Shown piece by piece: positions 8,152 through 14,215 of a stretch of DNA of 64,000 nt. Below the pieces are notes generated by a model that had not been told where the DNA came from, searched no databases, and was given only the letters and a program-made list of their open reading frames with translations. Numbering within the stretch: the first letter of the stretch is position 1; every line of letters begins with the position of its first letter. The translations under genes were made by a program, and so were the position numbers. Source of the stretch: an uncultured Flavobacteriaceae bacterium (GTDB lineage Bacteria; Bacteroidota; Bacteroidia; Flavobacteriales; Flavobacteriaceae); NCBI GenBank assembly GCA_913065125.1, contig CAJYAG010000001.1:558001-622000 (forward strand), given 5' to 3'.

Positions 8152-8600
8152 TAGGAGTTGTTTTTTTTAAAATATTTTAAAGGGACAAACAACATCCCGA
8201 AACATTCACCATCAGGTTTCCCTAAATGTTTATGATGAATTTTATGTGCTTTCCTCAAGCCTTTTAAATACCTGCTATTGGTATTTCTGAACCATTTAAA
8301 TCGTCTGTGAATTAATACATCATGCACTAAAAAATAAGCAATTCCATAACATAAAATTCCCAACCCAATAAAGAACAAAAAATTGATTTCTGGGCGAATA
8401 CCGAAATAGAATAATAAAATACTTGGAATTGCAAATACTACAAAAAACGCATCGTTTTTTTCAAATACGTGCGGATACCCTGGTTGATGATGATCTTGAT
8501 GTAAAAACCAACCAAAACCATGCATCACGTATTTATGTGTACACCAAGTGATTCCTTCCATTATTAAAAATGTTATCAAAGTAGTTGTAGCAAAAAACAT
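8151..8600 (-). CDS. crtZ: beta-carotene hydroxylase
   Basis: This 149-residue membrane di-iron hydroxylase of the fatty acid hydroxylase superfamily carries conserved His clusters: HKYVMH (22-27), HQDHH (34-38), HDVLIHRR and HKIHHKHLG. These bind the two irons that hydroxylate the beta-ionone rings, turning beta-carotene into zeaxanthin. Four hydrophobic segments are visible. The start overlaps the end of crtB and the stop overlaps the start of crtY, so translation is coupled. No ketolase is seen next to it, so zeaxanthin is the expected product. Confidence 0.95.
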   Translation of the reverse strand: MFFATTTLITFLIMEGITWCTHKYVMHGFGWFLHQDHHQPGYPHVFEKNDAFFVVFAIPSILLFYFGIRPEINFLFFIGLGILCYGIAYFLVHDVLIHRRFKWFRNTNSRYLKGLRKAHKIHHKHLGKPDGECFGMLFVPLKYFKKNNS

Positions 8601-9442
8601 CAGATTAAATTTAGTTTATATTTCACAAAACTTCTTGCTAATAAATTAATTTTCATTGAATTAGAGATTCTAACTCTTGTTTCCATTATCTTAGAAGAAG
8701 GTGTTTGTTTTAATTTTTTTAATAACCTTTTATAATATCTATAGGCAACATAGACACCAAATTTTGCTTCAACAGGTAGTTTTAAAATCCCCTCTTTAAA
8801 AGCAACTTCAAAATCTTCTTCTATTTCTTTTATAATTTGATTTTTAGATTCATTATTTAAAGTGCGTAAATCTACATTCGGGAAATAAGATCTATTCAAG
8901 CCTTCAATATCATCTTTTAAATCTCTTAAAAAATTGACCTTCTGAAAAGCAGAACCCAAACGCATTGCTGGTTTTTTTAAATCTTCGTATTTTTCTGAAT
9001 CTCCATTTACAAAAACCTTTAAACACATTAATCCAACAACATCAGCAGAACCATAAATATACGAATCATATTCTTCTTTTGTTTGGTATTCTGTTTTGTT
9101 TAAATCGGCTTTCATGCTTTTTAAAAATGCCTGTACTAAATCATCAGAAATATGATATTGAAAAACCGTTTGTTGAAATGCATTTAAAATTGGGTTTAAA
9201 CTAATTCCGTCTTCAATTGCCTCATAATAATCAGCTTCAAATTTGTTGATTAATTTTTCTTTGTCATATTGATGAAAACTATCAACAATTTCATCAGCAA
9301 AACGAACAAATCCATAAATATTATAGATGGCTGTTCTAATTTTTGGTGACAACATTTTTACCGCTAATGAAAACGATGTACTGTATTTTTTTGTAACCAA
9401 TTCACTACAATTACTGGAAACTTGATCAAATAGTGCTTTCAT
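8600..9442 (-). CDS. crtB: phytoene synthase
   Basis: This 280-residue trans-isoprenyl diphosphate synthase joins two geranylgeranyl diphosphates head to head into phytoene. Two Asp-rich Mg-diphosphate sites are seen: DEIVD (50-54) and DLKDD (174-178, in VNFLRDLKDDIEGLNRSYFP). The substrate-binding YGSADVVGLMCL segment lies near 130-141. The length is slightly short of the usual 290-310. It overlaps the crtI end by 17 bases and crtZ by one base. The substrate-making crtE is not in the window. Confidence 0.95.
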   Translation of the reverse strand: MKALFDQVSSNCSELVTKKYSTSFSLAVKMLSPKIRTAIYNIYGFVRFADEIVDSFHQYDKEKLINKFEADYYEAIEDGISLNPILNAFQQTVFQYHISDDLVQAFLKSMKADLNKTEYQTKEEYDSYIYGSADVVGLMCLKVFVNGDSEKYEDLKKPAMRLGSAFQKVNFLRDLKDDIEGLNRSYFPNVDLRTLNNESKNQIIKEIEEDFEVAFKEGILKLPVEAKFGVYVAYRYYKRLLKKLKQTPSSKIMETRVRISNSMKINLLARSFVKYKLNLI

Positions 9443-10907
9443 ACGAATGTTTTTTTATAATTAAATCTGAAACAATTTTACCAGAAATTAATGACGGTGG
9501 AACACCTGGCCCTGGTACTGTTAATTGTCCTGTAAAGAACAAATTCTCAACAGTTTTACTTTGTATTTTGGGTCTTAAAAAAGCTGTTTGAGTTAATATG
9601 TTTGCCAAACCATAAGCATTCCCTTTATACGAATTATAATCTTTTATAAAATCCTTTACGCAATATGATTTTTTAAACAAAATACTCCTTTTTACTTCTT
9701 GATGGGTTAAACCTTCTAATCTGTCTATAATTTTAGTAAAATAGGCTTCTCTTAATTCTTCTGTATCTTCTAATCCAGGTGCAAGCGGAATTAAGAACGT
9801 TGCGGCTTCTTTTCCTTCTGGAGCTAAGTTTTTATCAGTTATACTCGGAAAGCTTGCATAAAATAATGGTTTTTCTGGCCAAGCTGGATCGTCATAAATT
9901 GTTTTAGCATGTTCATCAAAATCAGTATCAAAAAATAATGTATGATGTGAAACGTCTTTTAATCTCTTATCAAATCCAACATAAAATAATAAAGACGAAG
10001 GCGCAAACACTTTTTTGCTCCAATATTTTTCAGAATACTGTCTATATTTGGTTGGTAATAAGGTTTCTGTATGATGATAATCTGCTCCACTAACTACAAT
10101 ATCTGATTGTATAAATACATCATTTACAAGCAAACCAGTGGTTTTACCTTTTTCATCTAAACAAATTTTTTCAACATTTGCATCTGTTTCAAATACAACT
10201 CCTAAACTTAATGCCAAAGTTGTCATTGCTTCTACTACTTTATACATTCCTCCTTTTGGATGCCATGTTCCCAAACCAAAATCTGCATAATTCATAAAAC
10301 TATAAAAAGCTGGGGTATTGCTAGGCTTTGCGCCTAAAAACAATACAGGAAATTCTAAAATCTGAATTAACTTCTGGCTTTTTATATTTTTACGAACCTG
10401 AGTTCTTATTGTAGAGAAAAACTGATTGACTCTTTTAATTGTTACTGGAGTAATCAATTCGAGCGGAGAAACTCCTGGTCGATACACCAAATCTTTAATT
10501 GCAGTATTGTAATTGAACTTTGCAGCATCTAAAAAATCTTTTAGGTGTTTAGAACTTCCTTCTTCTTCTTTTTCAAAAGCTTCAAAAATCTCTTTTAATT
10601 TTCCAGAAATAATAATGGATTCTAACTCAGAAAAATACACTTGATACGCAGGATCTAATCGGTCTAACTCATAAAAATCTGATGGCTTTTTATCAAAATC
10701 TTTAAAAAATTTCTCAAAAACATCTGGCATCCAATACCAAGTCGGACCAATATCAAAGGTAAACCCTTCTTTTTTATATTGCCTTGCCCTACCTCCTGTT
10801 GTCTTGTTTTTCTCATACACCGTAACGTCAAAACCTGCTTTTGCCAAATAGCATGAAGCCGATAATGATGAGAATCCTGAACCTATAATATGTATTTGTT
10901 TCTTCAT
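9426..10907 (-). CDS. crtI: phytoene desaturase
   Basis: The start is taken at the ATG at 10907 (MKKQIHIIGSGFSSLSASCY, 493 residues); an upstream TTG in frame would lie inside the promoter box. The N-terminus is a Rossmann FAD site (IGSGFSSLSA, then the acidic residue of VYEKN) followed by GGRARQYKKEGFTFDIGPTW. The C-terminal CrtI signature reads FFTGQLTVPGPGVPPSLISG. The enzyme desaturates phytoene to lycopene at the membrane. It is the first gene of an eight-gene operon, with a -7 box only 9 bases upstream of the start codon and sequence repeats shared with the carH promoter. Confidence 0.95.
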   Translation of the reverse strand: MKKQIHIIGSGFSSLSASCYLAKAGFDVTVYEKNKTTGGRARQYKKEGFTFDIGPTWYWMPDVFEKFFKDFDKKPSDFYELDRLDPAYQVYFSELESIIISGKLKEIFEAFEKEEEGSSKHLKDFLDAAKFNYNTAIKDLVYRPGVSPLELITPVTIKRVNQFFSTIRTQVRKNIKSQKLIQILEFPVLFLGAKPSNTPAFYSFMNYADFGLGTWHPKGGMYKVVEAMTTLALSLGVVFETDANVEKICLDEKGKTTGLLVNDVFIQSDIVVSGADYHHTETLLPTKYRQYSEKYWSKKVFAPSSLLFYVGFDKRLKDVSHHTLFFDTDFDEHAKTIYDDPAWPEKPLFYASFPSITDKNLAPEGKEAATFLIPLAPGLEDTEELREAYFTKIIDRLEGLTHQEVKRSILFKKSYCVKDFIKDYNSYKGNAYGLANILTQTAFLRPKIQSKTVENLFFTGQLTVPGPGVPPSLISGKIVSDLIIKKHSYESTI

Positions 10908-10920
10908 TTTGTTTAACAAA
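10908..10920. promoter_or_regulatory. 13-bp palindrome at the crtI start (candidate operator)
   Basis: TTTGTTTAACAAA is a perfect inverted repeat with 6-base arms around one central base. It lies between the crtI start codon and the -7 box, overlapping the box by four bases, so a protein bound here would block transcription. A MerR/CarH-type operator is my inference. Confidence 0.4.
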
Positions 10921-10924
10921 TATA
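10917..10924 (-). promoter_or_regulatory. -7 box of the carotenoid operon promoter
   Basis: On the minus strand TATATTTG matches TAnnTTTG and ends 9 bases before the crtI ATG. The best upstream TTG (10938-10940) is only 13 bases away, closer than the usual 19-20. That suggests a weak core promoter needing an activator or an alternative sigma factor. Confidence 0.5.
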
Positions 10925-10928
10925 CAAA

Positions 10929-10941
10929 TTAATTAAACAAA
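10929..10941. repeat. 13-bp motif shared with the carH promoter, copy 1
   Basis: TTAATTAAACAAA occurs here, just upstream of the crtI -7 box, and again at 11871-11883 across the carH -7 box. I did not see it elsewhere by eye. It is a candidate binding site for the MerR/B12 regulator encoded between the two copies. Confidence 0.4.
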
Positions 10942-10961
10942 ATATAAAATTATATTAAAAA

Positions 10962-11858
10962 TTATATTTCTTTTAACAAATCAATCAAGCTTGCATAGAA
11001 TAAAAAATGACTTTTAAAAGCTTTAGAATTTAGATTCTGAACCTTATTCCCAAAAGCCCAAAACTCGTGCTTTGTGTTTTTTAATTTAACTTCAATTTCA
11101 CTAAGATAATCATTCATAAATAAATCATGAGGAGCAACCGTAAAAGAAGAAATAAAATTAACTTTAGAAAACATTGGTAAAAGAGAGTTCAAATTATCTA
11201 AAGGAATGCTTTGCCCTAAATAAATTGTCTTTTTTCCTCTTAGAGATAATTCATAATTCAAATACATTAAACCTAATTCATGAATTTCATTTTCTGGTAA
11301 AAAAAGCACATAAACAGCACTGTCATCAACCAACAAATTTTGCTGAATTTTCTCAATATTGATTTGTATTTTTTGAGAAATTAAATTTGAAATAAAATGT
11401 TCATGAGCGGGCGTTAACGTCTTTGTTTGCCACATCAAACCGATGTGGTCTAAAAAAGGAACAAACACCTCTTTAAAAACATCTCTAAATGTTTTATTGA
11501 TGAGCAATTGATTATAGGTTTGATTAAACAACGCTTGATCAAAACTAAACATTGCTATTTTAAATGAATTGATGGCGTCGTCTACCAAAGCATTTTTATT
11601 TGCCAATTCTCTTGCTATTAAAACAATTGATTCTTCAGATAATTTTGCAATTTTAGAAATCTTATAATTGTTCTTATTTAACAAACTAACATTCAAAAGT
11701 TTTTGAAGATTTTCAGTATCATAATACCTAGCGTTACCACTTGTTCTTTGCGGAGTTAAAAGTTGATGTCTTTTTTCCCAAATTCTAATTGTATGTGCTT
11801 TAATTCCAGATAGATTTTCTAGATCTTTAATGGTAAAGCTTGTTTTGATATTGTTCAA
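10962..11858 (-). CDS. MerR-family transcriptional regulator with B12-binding domain (CarH/LitR-like photoreceptor)
   Basis: This 298-residue regulator starts at a TTG; no ATG fits, as an in-frame stop lies 15 bases upstream. Residues 8-75 are a MerR winged helix (TIRIWEKRHQLLTPQRTSGN). Residues 90-175 are the cobalamin-capping helix bundle, with W143 and E153-H154. Residues 180-298 are a B12-binding Rossmann domain with H193 in EIHELG as the probable lower cobalt ligand. W, EH and H match the known CarH adenosylcobalamin pocket, including the W-x9-EH spacing. Such proteins repress carotenoid genes in the dark and release DNA on light. It lies directly upstream of crtI and divergent from an ECF sigma gene. 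Confidence 0.9.
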   Translation of the reverse strand: MNNIKTSFTIKDLENLSGIKAHTIRIWEKRHQLLTPQRTSGNARYYDTENLQKLLNVSLLNKNNYKISKIAKLSEESIVLIARELANKNALVDDAINSFKIAMFSFDQALFNQTYNQLLINKTFRDVFKEVFVPFLDHIGLMWQTKTLTPAHEHFISNLISQKIQINIEKIQQNLLVDDSAVYVLFLPENEIHELGLMYLNYELSLRGKKTIYLGQSIPLDNLNSLLPMFSKVNFISSFTVAPHDLFMNDYLSEIEVKLKNTKHEFWAFGNKVQNLNSKAFKSHFLFYASLIDLLKEI

Positions 11859-11870
11859 TTCTAAATAGTT

Positions 11871-11883
11871 TTAATTAAACAAA
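11871..11883. repeat. 13-bp motif shared with the crtI promoter, copy 2
   Basis: TTAATTAAACAAA is identical to 10929-10941 and overlaps the carH -7 box. The position suits autoregulation of the MerR-family regulator. Confidence 0.4.
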
Positions 11884-11887
11884 TATA
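11880..11887 (-). promoter_or_regulatory. -7 box of the carH-like gene
   Basis: On the minus strand TATATTTG (TAnnTTTG) ends 21 bases before the TTG start codon. No well-placed TTG -33 element is seen. Confidence 0.5.
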
Positions 11888-11938
11888 AGAATTTCAATTT
11901 AATAGTAAATTTTACAAGAGTAATTCTGTAACATTTTC

Positions 11939-11946
11939 TACTTTTG
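11939..11946 (+). promoter_or_regulatory. -7 box of the ECF sigma gene
   Basis: TACTTTTG (TAnnTTTG) ends 35 bases before the GTG start codon of the sigma factor gene. No clear -33 element is seen. Confidence 0.45.
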
Positions 11947-11981
11947 AGCTACTTATTAACCAAGAACTAACAAAACATAAA

Positions 11982-12476
11982 GTGCAAAAAGATTTAGAGT
12001 CTAAATTTTTACTGGATTTTGAGCAAAATCAAAATATCGTTCATAAAGTATGTAGAATCTACACTACAAATCAAGATGCGCATAATGATTTGTTTCAAGA
12101 AGTTGTGATTCAACTGTGGAAAAACTACAGCAAGTTTAGAGGCGATTCAAAATTTAGTACTTGGATGTACAGAGTAGCATTAAACACGGCAATTTCTTTA
12201 TATAGAAAATCAACCAGAAGTATTAAGACTCAAGATATTGATGATTTTACCTATAAGATAAAATCTAACGAGTACGATAATACTGAAGAGTTGCAATTAA
12301 AAGCACTATACAAAGCGATTCATCAACTAAACGATATTGATAAAGCGCTCATATTTTTGTATTTAGAAAACAAACCCTATAAAGAAATCTCTGAAGCATT
12401 AGGGATTACAGAAGTAAACGCAAGGGTTAAAATGAATAGAGCAAAAGACAAATTAAAAAACATATTAAACCCATAA
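11982..12476 (+). CDS. RNA polymerase ECF sigma factor
   Basis: This 164-residue sigma-70 family factor starts at a GTG. Region 2 (about 10-75) contains DLFQEVVIQLWKNYSKFRG and STWMYRVALNTA. Region 4 (about 105-160) is a helix-turn-helix with PYKEISEALGITEVNARVKM. There is no region 1 or 3, as usual for ECF factors. It is divergent from the CarH-like regulator and 6 bases upstream of a membrane protein gene. The pairing resembles the LitR-LitS arrangement known from Streptomyces, where an ECF sigma drives light-induced carotenoid genes. Control of the crt operon by this sigma is inferred. Confidence 0.93.
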   Translation: MQKDLESKFLLDFEQNQNIVHKVCRIYTTNQDAHNDLFQEVVIQLWKNYSKFRGDSKFSTWMYRVALNTAISLYRKSTRSIKTQDIDDFTYKIKSNEYDNTEELQLKALYKAIHQLNDIDKALIFLYLENKPYKEISEALGITEVNARVKMNRAKDKLKNILNP

Positions 12477-12482
12477 AAAAAA

Positions 12483-13124
12483 ATGGATTTAGAACAATAT
12501 AAAAAATCTTGGGAAAATCAACCACTAGAAACACATCCTGTTTCTAATATTGATATTTACAAGATGTCGCACTCAAAATCTTCATCAATAGTAAAATGGA
12601 TTTTTATTATTGGGATAATTGAGTTAGTTTTTTGGACAAGTTTAAATTTTATGGTTCCTCAAAAATATTTAGAGTTTTATAAAGATTTTAAAATAATGGA
12701 ACTTTTAAAAATAACAACTTACCTACATTATGTAGTAATACTAGTTTTCTTAGTGTTGTTTTACAAAAATTACAATTCAATTTCAATTACCGACAACACC
12801 AAAAGACTAATGAATAGAATCTTATCTGTGAGAAAAACAGTAAAGTATTATGTGTACTATAATTTAGGCGGAATTATTATTTCAAATATTGTGTTAATGA
12901 TTATTTTATTAGGACAACCCGATAATTTGATAAACGCCTTGAACCCAGATGGTTTAAATGTTGATACAACAACCACAATAACATTTTTTATAATTGCAAC
13001 AGCTATAATGGTAATAATTATGTTTGCAATAATTTGGCTCTTTTACAAATTTACTTATGGTAGATTACTAAAAAAACTAAATCAAAACTACAAAGAACTC
13101 GATAATATAGAGCACCTGCATTAA
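12483..13124 (+). CDS. hypothetical membrane protein downstream of ECF sigma, possible anti-sigma
   Basis: This 213-residue protein has a soluble N-terminus of about 35 residues (MDLEQYKKSWENQPLETHPV), then four predicted transmembrane helices (about 37-58, 75-95, 120-143 and 163-188) and a charged C-terminus. I do not recognise a named domain, and there is no zinc-binding HxxxCxxC motif. The 6-base spacing after the sigma gene, and a cytosolic N-terminus starting with a WExQ-like segment often seen in Bacteroidetes proteins downstream of sigma genes, make an anti-sigma or sensor role plausible but unproven. Confidence 0.8.
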   Translation: MDLEQYKKSWENQPLETHPVSNIDIYKMSHSKSSSIVKWIFIIGIIELVFWTSLNFMVPQKYLEFYKDFKIMELLKITTYLHYVVILVFLVLFYKNYNSISITDNTKRLMNRILSVRKTVKYYVYYNLGGIIISNIVLMIILLGQPDNLINALNPDGLNVDTTTTITFFIIATAIMVIIMFAIIWLFYKFTYGRLLKKLNQNYKELDNIEHLH

Positions 13125-13163
13125 AACAAAAACCCCAGCTTTAAGCTGGGGTTTTTGTTTTAA
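13121..13163. terminator. bidirectional terminator
   Basis: A near-perfect palindrome with core CCCCAGCTTTAAGCTGGGG flanked by A- and T-runs lies between two converging genes. It overlaps the ends of both. A strong intrinsic terminator for both directions. Confidence 0.9.
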
Positions 13164-14179
13164 AAATTTTGTAACTCCAAAATGAGTTTATCTAGCATTT
13201 CTTCTGTAAAATCTAAATGTGTAACCATTCGTAATTTTCCATCGCCCATTGAAATGAAATGAATATTTTTCTTTGCCATTGTTGCTACAAAAACATCTTC
13301 ATCAACTGTATCTTTTGTGTAAAAAATAACAATATTGGTTTCTATTGGCTCTACACTTTTTATAAAAGAGCATGTTTCTAAAACTTCTCCAATTCTTTTT
13401 GCTCTTTTGTGATCATCAGCCAATCTTTCTACATGATTGTCTAAGGCATAAATTGCAGCTGCAGCTAAATAACCAGCTTGTCTCATTGCGCCACCAAATA
13501 TTTTTCTGATTCGCAATGCTTTTGCAATGTGTTCTTTTGATCCTAATAAAATAGAACCAACTGGTGCACCTAACCCTTTTGATAAACAGATTGAAATGGT
13601 GTCAAACACCTCTCCGTATTGTTTTGGAGATTCATTTTTTGCAACCAAAGCATTAAATAATCTTGCTCCGTCTAAATGAAAAGCCAACTCTTTTTCATCA
13701 CAAATTTGTTTTATTTTTTGAAGTTCTTCGATATCCCAACATGCACCACCTCCTTTGTTTGTGGTATTTTCTATACAAACCAAACGAGAATAGGGGGCGT
13801 GAATATCTGCTCGTCCAGAAACTGCATAGGCCAATTGTGCTGCTGTAAACATCCCTCTTTCTCCGTCTATCAAATGACTTGAAACTCCTGAATTAAATGC
13901 CGCGCCTCCTCCTTCAAAATTAAAAACATGTGCCCATTTATCACAAAACATTTTATCTCCTGGATGCGTATGCAATTTAATTGCAGTTTGATTTGCCATT
14001 GTTCCAGAAGGGAAAAATAATGCATCCTCCATTCCAAACATTTCAGCTGCTTTAACTTGTAACGCGTTAATGGTTGGATCACTTTTAAAAACATCATCTC
14101 CAACTTCTGCATTCATCATTGCGGCTAACATCCCTTTTGTTGGTTTTGTAACGGTATCGCTTATTAAATCTATTCTCAT
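13160..14179 (-). CDS. ltaE: low-specificity L-threonine aldolase
   Basis: This 339-residue PLP enzyme of the beta-eliminating lyase family cleaves L-threonine or L-allo-threonine to glycine and acetaldehyde. It starts with the typical MRIDLISDTVTKPT. It has the FFPSGTMANQ phosphate-binding segment, FHLDGARLFNA before the active site, and Schiff-base lysine K201 in ICLSKGLGAPVGS. Full length. It is monocistronic: a shared terminator lies at its end, and the next gene on this strand is 36 bases upstream. Confidence 0.95.
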   Translation of the reverse strand: MRIDLISDTVTKPTKGMLAAMMNAEVGDDVFKSDPTINALQVKAAEMFGMEDALFFPSGTMANQTAIKLHTHPGDKMFCDKWAHVFNFEGGGAAFNSGVSSHLIDGERGMFTAAQLAYAVSGRADIHAPYSRLVCIENTTNKGGGACWDIEELQKIKQICDEKELAFHLDGARLFNALVAKNESPKQYGEVFDTISICLSKGLGAPVGSILLGSKEHIAKALRIRKIFGGAMRQAGYLAAAAIYALDNHVERLADDHKRAKRIGEVLETCSFIKSVEPIETNIVIFYTKDTVDEDVFVATMAKKNIHFISMGDGKLRMVTHLDFTEEMLDKLILELQNF

Positions 14180-14215
14180 TTATAAATATTGATTCTTATT
14201 AATTTTTTTAACTTC

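Larger units (their letters stand above)
11859..11981. promoter_or_regulatory. divergent control region between the carH-like and ECF sigma genes
   Basis: This 123-base spacer carries outward-facing -7 boxes for both genes (11880-11887 minus, 11939-11946 plus) and the shared 13-mer. The layout lets one regulator control both the repressor gene and the sigma gene. Confidence 0.55.

Noticed and set aside
11859..11981. B12 riboswitch near the carH-like gene
   Set aside because: The spacer is too short and lacks the conserved B12-box and stem structure; control is more likely by the encoded protein.
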